64,000 bases of DNA from Bolinopsis microptera (taxonomy: Eukaryota > Ctenophora > Tentaculata > Lobata > Bolinopsidae): assembly GCF_026151205.1 (NCBI RefSeq), contig NC_087073.1, forward strand, positions 20,970,658-21,034,657, written 5' to 3'. The notes beneath the pieces are model-generated. The model was not told the origin of the DNA and did not search any database. It worked only from the letters and a program-made list of their open reading frames with translations. The position numbers were made by a program, and so were the translations under genes. Positions 35,801 to 50,800 of this stretch are shown in pieces; within the stretch, counting starts at the first letter, position 1, and each line of letters begins with the position of its first letter.

Positions 35801-38800
35801 TATTCGACTAATGCCTTTGTGATTCTATTAGATGCCGCAAAATCTCTTGGAGCCATCTCATTAGCTCTAAATTGATTTACTCCCGATTAATGTTCCTTCC
35901 TGGTTGACGTCTTACTCATTAGATGGCTCCTAGAAAGAGAATACAGTTTCCTTCAACCATTTTTGTAGTCCAACTTACGAGAGTTTTTGTGAAACTAACA
36001 ATTTCGATTGTACTTTGAAATTACTTGTAACAATTAAAATTTGTCATTAAAACCACCCGGGCACCGTCCCGGTTTACAACCAATCAATGTGTCGCCCCGA
36101 GTGCAGCACATTAATCTCATTTACAATAATAGATGCGAATTGGTGGTGAAACAAAATAATTTAGATGCGTAACAATGGATCTGGGAATTGACTTGTCAAT
36201 GCTGGATGCTGATTGGTTAATCACGTCCCCGCCAGTATCCAGATCTATTAGTTTTGCTAAACTCGACCTAGTGAAGCATTCATAATTCATATGTGATCTG
36301 TAAATTGTAATTTACATAAACGATGCTTTAATGTTTATGATGTTTGGTTATGAGGCATCTGATCACGTATATATTTATATTATATAAGGTTCATTTGTGG
36401 CGATACATACCCCACATCATCCCATCATAATATAAGACAACTGTTTTTAAAATAAGCATCGAGTTTTCATTCAAGTTTAACAAAATGTTTATTCCTAGCT
36501 TGCTAGATTTTGTTGATACAGGGTGTTCCAAGACTCTATTTTATGAAGGAGCAAATTAGATGCAATCGTTTTAGGAATGCTTCATAGGTCTTACATTTTC
36601 GTTATTTCTTGCAAAATCGTCTCAAAACTCATTTTTTTCTTCACAATTTTGCATTCTTTTAAAATTTCAAAATCTGCTATATCAGACGATCACCCCTAGG
36701 GCGCGAGGTACAGAGGCCACAGCTGTAGTCCTTTATAACGGGGTAGACTAGTTTAAAGCCAGATCAGCAAATCAATAAAATAAAATCATGAGCAAATTGG
36801 TTTTTATCAAAATATTATCATCTAGTTTCGCCAATTGTCAATATCTGATTCAGTTTTGAAAAATGGATCATGAAATTTAGTTATGAAGGGAGGAAAATTC
36901 CAAGGTTCCACCCCTCAGTGATTCAAAGACTCAAAATATTTTTTGAGGAGAAAGCTTTGTGCCATCCATTTTGCATTCCTTGATTGTGCAGTAAAGTTTT
37001 TACAGGCCCTAAAATTACAGGCCCTTAAAAGCTTAATTACAGGCCCTAAAATGACGACCTGTTTCTCACCAGATATTATCAACTAATCGTTTTCTTCAGG
37101 GGCTGCTTGCTGCTTAATTAATGACATTATTGCTGTAATGACATTTGTCAAGCAATAATCGGCATCATGCTCAACGTCTGATTTATGAAATCTTCCCATA
37201 CATTATTATTAATTGGATTAGCTTATTAGGCGGGCAAGCAGCAAACCCTTTTTACATCGTCTCAACTCGTTCTAGACTTGATCCTCATGTGTCTTTACAC
37301 TTTATCACGCAGAAGGTCAGTCCTCTATTATCTTATTTTCCCAAAATGCTCTTGGTTTGTTCTCAAGATATTGATCGGCTCTGTAATTTATGAACTATTA
37401 GAAAACTCGAACTGCTCACGCTCACATCATGCAGTTACATTGATGAGTTGTTTGACAGTTGACTGACAATTTTGACTACAGCAGTGCCACAGAACAATAA
37501 TCTTCTATCGCAAAAATTCTATAGATTGAATAATTAATATTCTTTGCGTCAAAATATATATCTGTTATTTTTATTCTGTCTCGGTAATAGAGCAATTAAT
37601 ATATTACTAAACGGCTTCCATCAGTTATTCAGATAAAGGACACATTTATCAGTTTCAAAATGAAAACCAAAAGCAATTTTCATAGCCTATAAACAAGTGA
37701 GAGAGTTATGGCAGATGAAGAGGTGGACACGAAGCTTAATGTGGTCGGTATGGTCGGACTCATTGTCTTCTATCTCATCATTTTCTTCGCTGGAATTCTT
37801 TCACACAAGTAAGCATTATATATTAATTACTCGACTGAATTTTTTTCGATATCGTTGCTTTACAGTTTGCACGACTAAGTAGGCAAAGTAATCTTATAAT
37901 TATTAAAGATTATTAAGCCCACCACCAAATTCAGAGTGCTAAAGAGGAAAGGAAGGAAGGAAATCCAAAAGACCCAGGTGGCTAACCATACTGAAGACAT
38001 GATGTTGGCTGGTCGGGACATCAACTACTTCGTGGGCGTCTTCACCATGACAGCAACGTGGGTTGGGGGAGGTTATATAAACGGTAAGCCCCAGTAAACA
38101 TCAGTCTGCATCAGTACACCATGGAAAAGGCATCAACTTCATCGTTAGTTGGCGTCTCTTCTGTATCGACCTGCGTGAAGGGCCCTGGATGGTAAGCTTA
38201 AATTGTCGTTGATTTTTTGATCTAAATGTTCGTGATGTTATGATATCACGTGATATTATGATCTGCCTGTCATTTTAATTCGAGCATTTTGATGTTTTTC
38301 GCTCTGATCAGACTCGAATAGGGACAATTTTTATTAGAGAAAAAGTTTCGTTTAATCGTGAAATATCTTATCCGAAGTTCATTAAAAATATTCGAGTCCG
38401 ATCAGGCAACAACAAGAAATCCGAACTAAATGCTAGAGACAAAAGGAGGCTGCACTATGAGACATGAGACTTCTGCTTCAAACGCTTTCAAAGCAGAGTT
38501 TACCAACTTTTCTCAACGAGACTAATCATGCTAACTATGAACTGCTTTTCAGAAAGGTTCAGCTAATGACATCATTTTCCTTCAGCAAGGCACATTGGCA
38601 GACAAAGATTTCTTGCAAACCCGCATTTTCAGTTCATGACAGAAGAAAGTCAAAAAATCAACGACAAAAATATTTAAGCTTTACTTAGTAAACCGAAAAT
38701 CCCCGAAAAATATACTTTTATGTTATGTCCAGTTGTGATATTTAATCTTGATAAACATGTATTTATTATTCTTTTTAACAATCATGTAACAACAAACCTC

Positions 38801-41800
38801 TTCTCATCAGACTTTCTCAATCCAGATTTCGAAGTGTTCCCACTTTTATTAAGGTTACTGAATACTCAACCGATTTATACCCAGATAATAACTTTTAACT
38901 TTTTAGGGACAACCGAGTCCGTTATCAAGAATGGGTTAGTCTGGACACAAGCCCCTATCGGTTACTCAATTTCACTGTTTTTGGGTGGCCTTTTTTTTGC
39001 CGAGAAGATGAGATCAAAGAGTTATGTGACGATGCTTGATCCACTGCAAATAAAATACGGCAAACCCCTCGGAGCTTTCTTTTACATCCCTGCTTTTGCT
39101 GGAGAGGTTGGTAACTTTCACTTTCACTTTCATAAAATATTAACAAGAGGATCTGGAAATATAGTAAAAAAAGTTAAATTCAAACATAATTGACCTTAAA
39201 TAATTTCAGATTCTTTGGTCCGCATCCTATCCTAGCTGCTCTGGGAACTTCTCTCCGAGTAATCTGTGGTATTAATGACACGGCCTCCATTATCGTCAGT
39301 GCTGCAATTGCTATGACCTACACTCTTTTCGGAGGTTTGCAACAGGGTTTTGTCTTTGTGTGATCCGCGATCGTGACCAACATTATAACCCAATAATCAA
39401 TCCAACCTTATAATCAAGAATTTAACTAAATTTTATATTTAGATTTCAGTTCCATTTAGCATACTATTATGTTAAACATATAATTTTCAGGATTATATTC
39501 GGTTGCGTTCACAGATATTATCCAGTTGATCTGTATCTTTGTTGGTCTTATCTTCTCGATACCTTGGATGACAGGAAATGCTGCTGTGACCATGCCACTC
39601 CAGGCTGGTAACGTGATCATGTTCCAAGGAAAGCCAGGAAACTTGGAGTACAGCAAGTTTTATGGAAAGCTTGACAAGGACGATGTCGGAATTTGGGTAG
39701 GAAGGCTGTTTCAATAAACTTGAGAAACTTTGCGACAAGTTTGATCAATTATAATAATATCACCCAGCCATAAAGTAACTTATGTGGTATTAATAGGATT
39801 CTAAATCTTATATTTCAGATCGACTATGCCATTATGTTGATGTTTGGAGGGATCCCATGGCAGGCTTACTTCCAGCGTGTCCTCTCCTCAAGGGACGTCA
39901 GTGTTGCTAAAACCCTCTCTTTCTGTGCGGCATTCGGTTGCTTCTGTGCCGCCATCCCTTCAATTGTGATAGGTATGGAACTCATTTCGAGTTAAAGTTT
40001 AAGAGACACGTTTAAATGTGGACTGATAATTGACAGTTATTCGGAGAAATCCTGCTTGAACTTGAGTAAAAATCCCTGAGTGAACCTCTTATCAAAACCC
40101 TGAGTGAATGTCATTGAAACATTACAAATTATCCAACAGCTTTGATAACGATGAACACTGATTGGCCTGCTACTGAGTACGCAAGGGAGCTGATCCCAGA
40201 TAACTACAAACTAGCCGTCCCCCTGACACTACTCTATCTTACACCACCAGGCGTTGCTTTTATCGGTACGTTGGACTGACAGCTGGAAAACTTACTATTT
40301 TCTAATATTTACTCTTTCAACGCACCAATTAGATATTAGAACAAGGAGTCCTCGTTGGGTCCCGAGGAGTCCTAATCCTCCTCGCGCCCTGGATGTCGTT
40401 TCTCTTGTCTCTTATATAGCTACGATCCCTCATATTCATACTTCTTGATTTCTGATCCTATTTTAAATACCGCAGGTCTTGGAGCAGTCAGTGCTGCCGT
40501 AATGAGCTCAACCGACAGTTCAATCCTTGGAGTTAGTACTATGTTCACCAGGAATGTCGTTGTAAACGTATTCTACAAAAATGCAAGCGACAAGTACGTC
40601 TACGGTCTAATAGAATTATTTGGAACGAATGGGAGAAAATAGGGGGAGGGTATAGGGGGTATGGGGGAGGGGGTATGGAGGGGGGGGGGGGGGTTATGGG
40701 AAGGAGACATGGTAGGGATGCGGGGGAACAATAGTGAACGATTTTGAAAACTGTTTAATTGGGACCCTTTCGTACGGCTGTAATTAGTAAAAATACGAAA
40801 TCGATTATAATTGTATTCTTATACTTGTAAACACTATAATCTCAGAGTTACTGTATGAATTTAACCAATGCTCTTTTTAAATTTAAAATTACTACTCCTA
40901 TGATTTGGCGTATTTTGTTAATTTTTGCATACATCTACTAATTTCAATTACGGCAAATCCACTACTTTTCAGATTTACAACCTGGTTCCTCCGAGGCACT
41001 ATCCTTGTGAACACAATAATAGCTATGTTGATCGCTATATTCGTTAAAACTGTTTACGGTCTCTACCTCATCTGCAGGTAATTATATATATAGGTACTGC
41101 AGGTAAATGCATATTGTGGGGACACAACATCTGCAGGTAAATGTATATTATTGTGAGGAATTCACACCAATGAGTAAATATGCGGCAGTAAGTAATATTT
41201 CGTTAATTTTGACGACCTGTAATAAGATAACGAAGGCTACAAGAAGAGACAGTAATTAATTATTTCATTATAATATTGCCTGTAGAAAACAATGTCGCAA
41301 GATATCAGCATTCTGATGAAGGAGCACTAACAAATAATCACAATATCACATACAAAATATTGATTGGAATTTAATCAAATTTCGAATAATTTATAGGAAA
41401 TGAGCAGAACCGGTGTTGCATTTACCTTTCAGTGACTTGTAACAACACCGTGTACCCCTCAGTGACTTGTAACAACACCGTGTACCCCTCAGTAACTTGT
41501 AACAACACCGTGTACCCCTCAGTGACTTGTAACAACACCATGTACCCCTCAGTGACTTGTAACAACACCGTGTACCCCTCAGTGACTTGTAACAACACCG
41601 TGTACCCCTCAGTGACTTGTAACAACACCGTGTACCCCTCAGTAACTTGTAACAACACCGTGTACCCCTCAGTGACTTGTAACAACACCGTGTACCCCTC
41701 AGTGACTTGTAACAACACCGTGTACCCCTCAGTGACTTGTAACAACACCGTGTACCCCTCAGTGACTTGTAACAACACCGTGTACCCCTCAGTGACTTGT

Positions 41801-44800
41801 AACAACACCGTGTACCCCTCAGTGACTTGTAACACCACCGTGTACCCCTCAGTAACTTGTAACAACACCGTGTACCCCTCAGTGACTTGTAACAACACCG
41901 TGTACCCTTCAGTGAATTGTAACAACACCGTGTACCCCTCAGTGACTTGTAACAACACCGTGTACCCCTCAGTGACTTGTAACAACACCGTGTACCCCTC
42001 AGTGACTTGTAACAACACCATGTACCCCTCAGTGACTTGTAACAACACCGTGTACCCCTCAGTGACTTGTAACAACACCGTGTACCCCTCAGTAACTTGT
42101 AACAACACCATGTACCCCTCAGTGACTTGTAACAACACCGTGTACCCCTCAGTGACTTGTAACAACACCATGTACCCCTCAGTGACTTGTAACAACACCG
42201 TGTACCCCTCAGTGACTTGTAACAACACCATGTACCCCTCAGTGACTTGTAACAACACCATGTACCCCTCAGTGACTTGTAACAACACCGTGTACCCCTC
42301 AGTAACTTGTAACAACACCGTGTACCCCTCAGTAACTTGTAACAACACCGTGTACCCCTCAGTAACTTGTAACAACACCGTGTACCCCTCAGTAACTTGT
42401 AACAACACCGTGTACCCCTCAGTGACTTGTAACAACACCGTGAACCCCTCAGTGACTTGTAACAACACCGTGTACCCCTCAGTGACTTGTAACAACACCG
42501 TGTACCCCTCAGTAACTTGTAACAACACCGTGTACCCCTCAGTGACTTGTAACAACACTATGTACCCCTCAGTGACTTGTAACAACACCGTGTACCCCTC
42601 AGTAACTTGTAACAACACCGTGTACCCCTCAGTGACTTGTAACAAAACCCTGTACCCCTCAGTGACTTGTAACAACACCGTGTACCCCTCAGTAACTTGT
42701 AACAACACCGTGTACCCCTCAGTAACTTGTAACAACACCGTGTACCCCTCAGTAACTTGTAACAACACCGTGTACCCCTCAGTGACTTGTAACAACACCG
42801 TGAACCCCTCAGTGACTTGTAACAACACCGTGTACCCCTCAGTGACTTGTAACAACACCGTGTACCCCTCAGTGACTTGTAACAACACCGTGTACCCCTC
42901 AGTGACTTGTAACAACACCGTGTACCCCTCAGTGACTTGTAACAACACCGTGTACCCCTCAGTAACTTGTAACAACACCGTGTACCCCTCAGTGACTTGT
43001 AACAACACCCTGTACCCCTCAGTGACTTGTAACAACACCGTGTACCCCTCAGTAACTTGTAACAACACCGTGTACCCCTCAGTGACTTGTAACAACACCG
43101 TGTACCCCTCAGTGACTTGTAACAACACCGTGAACCCCTCAGTGACTTGTAACAACACCGTGAACCCCTCAGTGACTTGTAACAACACCGTGTACCCCTC
43201 AGTGACTTGTAACAACACCGTGTACCCCTCAGTAACTTGTAACAACACCGTGTACCCCTCAGTGACTTGTAACAACACCGTGTACCCCTCAGTGAGTTGT
43301 AACAACACCGTGTACCCCTCAGTGACTTGTAACAACACCGTGTACCCCTCAGTGACTTGTAACAACACCGTGTACCCCTCAGTGACTTGTAAGAACACCG
43401 TGTACCCCTCAGTGACTTGTAACAACACCATGTACCCCTCAGTGACTTGTTACAACACCATGTACCCCTCAGTGACTTGTAACAACACCATGTACCACTC
43501 AGTGACTTGTAACAACACCGTGTACCCCTCAGTGACTTGTAACAACACCATGTACCCCTCAGTGACTTGTAACAACACTATGTACCCCTCAGTAACTTGT
43601 AACAACACCGTGTACCCCTCAGTGACTTGTAACAACACCGTGTACCCCTCAGTGACTTGGTGTTCATCCTGCTCTTCCCCCATTTGATGCTGGTGGTCCA
43701 CTTCCCCAAGCGAACCAACAAGTACGGAATGTTCTGTGGCTTCTTTACAGCCCTCTTTCTGAGAGTTCTATCCGGAGAACCTGTGCTGAAGTACAACGCG
43801 ATTATCAAGTACGCAGGATACGTGGAACCTGGCAAGGATGACGAGGTAAGTTATTTCTTTTTATTATGCTTAAGTGGCAGCGTAAGTTATTTATGAGGTC
43901 ATCTTCTTTTAACAGTTCAATCTCAATTAATGTTCTTTAATTATATAACCCTAACTTGCCGTATAATAAATAAAACAATATCTTTCAATGCCAGGGCAAC
44001 GACACGTACGGTTATCAGCGGTTCCCGTTCCGAAACCTGATCATGATTCTCAATTTCATCATAACCCTATCCGTCACTTTTCTGTCACAGAAACTTTTCC
44101 AAACATGTAAGTTTTATGGAGGTTCCCTTTCCGTTATTTATTTCTGATTTTATAAGTAAACATTGAACTAATTAGTAAACAGTGAGATAATTAGTAAACA
44201 GTGAGCTAATTAATAAACAGTCCCATGATTTATAATTATCGCAGTGTTCATAGGATTCAAAATGATTCATTGCATCGAAATGAAAGTTGAACCACATTTT
44301 CAGACCCTGAACTACGAAAGTACGATTATCTAGGAGCGGTCAAAGATGGCGAACAAGAACTGGAGATGGAGAAGAAAAAGGGAGACTCAGGGAAGAAAAC
44401 CACTGAGGGTGATATCTAGACTTTCTAGTGATCAACTGAAGGATTGACCATCAACAATTTACCAACATGATATCATATCACGTGTTGTATGTAGCGTAGA
44501 TATAACTTAGTTCAGATCTTAATTTCCTATCAAATATGAATAAAAATATAAATTAGCTGTTTAACTAAATATTCGATATATTTTCCATGTATAATGTATA
44601 TATTCTACAGTTTTTCTACCTCGATTCTGAATTATGGAAATTGAGATGAACAGTGAACACCCAGCAAACCTATCAGCAGTTTATTTGGTTATCCTTCATG
44701 AGGCAAAGCTTTTTAACACGCCCTGTTTGGATAACCGTTAGAGTTTTAACGTTTTACTCGCGTAGTCACATGAGTATTTTGAGTATTATTACTATTAGTA

Positions 44801-47800
44801 GTATTTTGATTATTATTGTCTCAATGTTCCATAATTAGTACTAATTATACCTACTTAGGCTTGTTGTTTTTTGTGTGCTTATGTTTAAATAACATGTAAA
44901 GCTGTTTAATTAATCCCATTTTTACAAAAAGTTAAACATGAAATAAAGAGAAAGTGAAACTGGGATGTTAAACGCGAGTCACAAAGTCTCGTGATGAACA
45001 TTACGTATCATTATGCTGAAGACGTAGTTTATATAAACATATATCATCATAAACATTTAATGTTACACAGCGACCTTCCTTTACAGCTGGCATTCTCTCT
45101 TCTGCTTTTGTAGATAATTTGTGCTTTTTTCGCTATCAAATAAGTCTCTCAATTCGTTATTAGACATTTTCAGGCTTTTAAGCTAGACTTATCAACGAAA
45201 TAAGTAATTATAATTTGATAGTTGGGGACGAAGTGAGAGTCTAAACTCATTGTTTAATACAAATATTTGTCGACGTTTCGGCACACGCCTTTGTCATGTA
45301 TCAAATTATAGTTTCAAACTAATTACAACACTAGTACAAATCTATCACATTTATTGAGGACGTTACAGAAGGAATTATTTTAATGTCCTAACTCTCCTCA
45401 CGTCCGAATATGATCGGACCCAAAAACTCACAAGACCCAAAAAAGATTACTGAAATCAGTAATTATTTTACTGTCCAATTACCCGTCCAAATATCAGAAC
45501 GTGGGAAAAATAAATTATATTTAATTATACAATTCAGGAGTGTTGCTCTGCGTTTCAGCCGCTTACTTTAATGACGAAGACTGATTTAAATACAATATTG
45601 CAAAAACTGAAACAATTGTGTGATTTTGGCGTGTAACGTTTGAAAAGGTTCGTATCGTGTTCCGGTATTCGTCTCAATTTTTCCTTTCCAAAAATTATCA
45701 CTTTTTTATTATTTTCACTCTGCAGGCGTTTTTCAAAATTGTAATTCAAAATTTGGACATCTGTACCCCCCCCCCCCCCCCCCCCCCCCCCAGTCCACCC
45801 CGGCCCCCACTTCCTCCCCTGTTGCAGCATTGCACACTTATAAAGCACAGGTAGCAGCTTAGAACTAGGGCTTAGGAAACCATACAGATTTGTTTGTGTC
45901 ACATACCGCCGTACCTGTCGGTTTTTTGCCACAATTTTGAAAGAGTGAAAATTTGGAATGGGAAGAAAGCTTATAAAGTTTTTGAGAAAACACGTACACC
46001 AAAATTTTAAACTAAGAAACTCGCATTTCACGGAAACGGTACTTCACTTTTTGGTTTTTGGCAATAGTTTGAACTAAAGAATTTAAGAAATAGTAAGCCC
46101 AGTCCAATATGGCAGTTGTAGTGGACCTGTCCTCACTCTGGGATAACACATTTAAACATTGCTACTTTATCAGTTTATATTTATAGTGTCTCGGTGTTAT
46201 CATGCTTGTAAGATTACCTTAACCAGCTAATAGTTATACTAACCAGCCTGCCAGAGCGTGCAACCTGTATATTTAATTGCTAAATATGCTGCAATTATTA
46301 CAGTGTGTTGACTGTGTAATATTTAATAAACTGTGATATCTAATAGTTATAAAACTGTAAACAACATTTAACACTACCCTCCCTCATGGACCTACCTCTC
46401 CGTTCTCCTTATCGAATATGCTGTTTTTATTTATCCTCTTGAGTATAGCGTCGAGTATGACAGACTTGCCGATACCCGCGTGACCGGCTAGCAGTATTTT
46501 AGCGTTTCCCAGCAGAAGAAGTTCTACAACTCGTGCTAATTTCACCGAGTCCAGAGTTGGGATCGGCATGTCCACCTGGTGTGATTCGTTTAATACTTTC
46601 TAATATGTATGGGTTATTTACAACTGCAGAGTGCAGATAATAGAATATTAGCGTTACCTTTAATACTAATATTGATAAAATTGTGAAATTGTCATAGTAT
46701 TGATATGCACACAGTTTTAGTGTCAACCTTCTCATAATTCAACCTTGATCGACACGTTAGCTGATTCGTTTGATAAAACAAGTTCTAACCCATATTTAAA
46801 TTATCTGTAATGTTTAGTATTGTTGAAAGTTTTACAACTTTAACTTTAAAAGTTCAATTTAAAAGTTGTAATACTTTCAACACTACTGTAAAACAAAGAA
46901 TGGCTATGACGTTGTACGCAGGAAAAGAAACTTCTCTTATCCATTAAAACTTTGTCCACAAATTAATAGTTTTTATCTATCAAGGTGTTTTTTCGAGCGG
47001 CGCTGCAACTTTTCTTTAAACGCATTAAAAATGTTAAAATGCTGATAATCCATACCTGGTTACCTGGTTACCTGGTTACCTGGTTGCATGGTTACCTGGT
47101 TACCTGGTTACCTGGTTACCTGGTTACCTGGTTACCTGGTTACCTGGTTACCATACCTCCATCCAAGCGTTAGCTAGTGCACTGCTCCCCCCGGTTAGCT
47201 CGAACCCAGTCTTAACGTCGTCAATATAAGCGTTGGTTGCAGGCAGCAAGGTGTCCCACTGGGAGAAGAGACCGCTCTCTATGTCGAAGTAGTAGCAGAA
47301 AACACTCTTCACCCCCGAGGGTAGTCGCACACCATAGGGAGGCGGCAAGTCAAAGAAGTCTCGGACGAACAAATCGAATGAGGCTCTAGCGGATATGTCG
47401 GGGTTGGAACCCCATATCTTCATGAGAGATTGTTTGGAGTGACCTCCGAGTGCTGTGTGGGAGTCCATAGCCTCCAGTGCGCTGTCGTCCATGTCTGAAT
47501 CTCCTGAAATTAATAGATGTGTCAACTTTTGTGACTATTTATTTTAGCAGTACTAGTCGGACTTGAAATCTGCTCACGATACTGTGATTTGATGTAAACT
47601 TAATTAATAATTTGTAAAATATGGGTCACGATTAACGCAGTATCGTTGGATCGTAATTTACAAATCCGTAGCAAAGTAAAATACCTTGTAGTCGTATATA
47701 TTGTAAGAGTTCATTATGTCAAGATACAGACTAATACTAGTCTTAAACTCTGCCCAAATTGTGTCTAGTCTGGACCAATGCTCAGTGACGTCACATCTGA

Positions 47801-50800
47801 TTAACTCTGATTTACAGGTTTATAATAATACATACCTTCCGGGACGTTATAACTTCCTCCAAAGTGGTGTCTTATAATATGTGAGTATAATAGTATTAAA
47901 TATTATAGTTACCTAGTAACCTAACCGTTCATTGGTTAGTTTTTCTTTAAATAAAATGCTGTGCCAGTATCGAAATGTGAATTTTCAAAAAAACCAAATT
48001 TTTTCTTACGATATAGAATAAGGTTATAGCTTATAATGATGCTTTATTTTGGGTTTATTCCAATCAATATCTTTAAGGGCCGGGGTAATTCACAAATTAC
48101 GTAATCACTAAAAGAAAGGGTTTCTAAAGGTAAGTGTCATTTTAACACAATAGTGTAAAACTAATTACGGAGGGGGAGAAGGTTACAAATTGACCACAAA
48201 TTGACCACAAATCGTAGATTAAAGTTTGGGCATCTCTCACTATTTTTATAAAACTTCTAAACTTTAAGGTGGAGAGGAAGCCCTTTTTACTTTTCAAGAA
48301 CGGTATTATTATATATATAATATACAAATATTACAAATAATATATTCATTTTTGAATCTTTCACGCTGCATGAAGGCTGGCGGATGGTTCGATTCCAAGT
48401 TACAATTTTTAGACATTCTCTGTTAATTCTTTTATTCTTCAGTTGTTTCTCGTGAGAGGGATAACTTCAAATTCATTTTTAGGAAAGACCTTGTCTCAGA
48501 ATTCCATAGCACCAAAGTAAAATCCATTTTTTCAATATTCCAATAAATATAATATTTTGTCCACGTAAGCACAAGTAATACCCGTATTAAGTATTAAGTA
48601 TTTTTACCGCCAAATGTTTATAAAAAATAGTCCATAAACGATCATGACGTCAGAAAATCATTGTGTTGATTTGTTCCACAAAAATAGACAATAGTTGATG
48701 TTGCAAACTCGATTAATCATCGAGAAGAAGAGCTGAAAACACTCCGCAAAGCCAAATCGTTAGGCGTTATACAATACAAAGAAATAAATATATTGAACAC
48801 CGAACTGTTTCTTTCTTCCTTCGATAAAGTCACTCAAATATAAACCTTGATTCCGTTTTTTATGATTGATAAATAGATTAGTTTTTACTAAGATATAATA
48901 ATGAAATAATAATATTTTAAAGGAATTACCCTAAAACAAAGTAAAACCTTATTATTTCCCGATCAGTATTTGGAAGGTATCTAGCTTTACACTTCTAGAA
49001 TAAGGATATAGGTATTTGTTACCGACAACCTAGGTAGCTGTAGTTGCAGTCTTGTTCGCGGTACCGACTTTGTAAAATATGTGGAATGTTGACGGGGCAC
49101 ATTCCGTCCGTCCGCGGCCGTTAGAGTCTCATCTCTCTACTGTGCGTGATTGTGCGTGATCGCGTGTGAGTCGCGGCCTTTCATTTTGTAAAACATTATG
49201 TAATTTGAATAATGTTTCTCGGCCTCAAGTAGGTAATTGTTGTGTTTTGACGATTTGTTAGTTTGTTGTTATATGTCATTGTCAGCATGTTTCAAATTAC
49301 AGTTCTTTGCAGTTGGTTCAACTAATAGCTCAGAGGGTATAACAACTATGCAGATAATTACAAAACGATAGTTAATGAGGCTTTCGTCAATTTTCACGGA
49401 TATCGACCTTACATATTTCAACTTTAATAATATTTGGGCTTTTATTAACTGTGTCTATCGGCGTTTTTTGTGTTGGTAAGCTAGATTTTGAGCGACATTC
49501 TACCCAAGCTATATTTATATGGATTTGTGAGCTCATGATCTCGGATTATTAGTCTCTATCGCCATTACCTTTCAGCACCTGTGCAAAATAAATCTTAAGC
49601 CACATCGGCATTCTATCAGATTGCCCTTACATAATATATAGCATTGCGTTGGGATCTAATAAAAGTGTTTAAGTTTTATAACTGGTCACGTGGACTATAC
49701 TGATATTGTGCTCGTTACTAACGAGACTCGGATCAGATATTTATTATTTAACTAGCTGATAATTACTTGTATACTATTGAACAAGTTTTAAAACTAGGTT
49801 ATCATCTTTAAACTTTAAACCGTTTAGAATTGTCCCTTACCTTCCAGCACACTACCAAAGGCGATGATGTAGCAGAAGAGGTACATTTTGCTGAGGAAGG
49901 AGGGTAGTTGGGCGGGGTGTCGCTGTAGTACTGTCTTGTTTTTAGCCGCTCCTGGGTCCTCCGAGTTGGACACTGCCGCTACCACTTCAGCTAAATCTCC
50001 TGCAACGTTTGTATCCCATGACCATCGTCAATTAGTGGGGAACAATGTAATATTCAAACACCAGAACAAAACAATGCAATATTAATTGAAGATGCCACGT
50101 TCTCACGCGGTTGTGATGCCTTGATAAGGATTAATCTCAGCGATATAGTGATTCTAAGAAATGATTCATTTCAAGTTGTATAATTTTGTTACACGTACCG
50201 AATCCCCCGTTCTCGCTGACAATGTTGAGGTGAGCCAGCAGCAGGCTACACAGAGTCCTCACTATGCTTATATCCGGCACGATTATTGGAGTTAGACTGA
50301 GCTGTGTCTTCAGGAACTCTAGTCCAGCATCTACACTCATCTCCAGTAGTGTTATTATGAACTTCTTACCAGTTTCAGGTAGCTGAAATATGTGCACATG
50401 TTTAGTGTTTAGTGAAATATGCACATGTTTAGTGTGCACTGGGTCACACTACTAGTGGTCACACTACTAGTGTTTAGTGGTCACACTAGTTTATCAAGCA
50501 AATCAGAAGTTATGGTTGTAAATAAAGCCAACCTTTCTAACAAAAAACTGGGGTTCACTTAATTTGATCTGATAACAAAGTTAGTTGTGTTAGTTACAGT
50601 GGTCACTTCTTATTTCAATTATGCAGAGTTGTCACTATATAGAGTTGTCACTATATCTCTATATAGTGCGGAGTTTTACTCACGTTTGCAGGTAGCTCGT
50701 GTTTCCAGCGCTCAGCAAAAGGTCTCCAGCCCAGCTCAACAGGGTCCATGTAAACCATGCCGCACCGGGATATGGTAGCTGGGGAGGCAAAGGAGAGGTC

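Noticed and set aside
41422-43687. Open frames of 751 aa (plus) and 669 aa (minus)
   Set aside because: They are translations of the 30-bp array, whose unit length keeps frames open; no protein-like start, domain or conservation. Only the last few bases are a real exon.
45555-46031. 158-aa minus-strand frame
   Set aside because: Crosses a 24-base poly-C run and shows no family resemblance or splice context.
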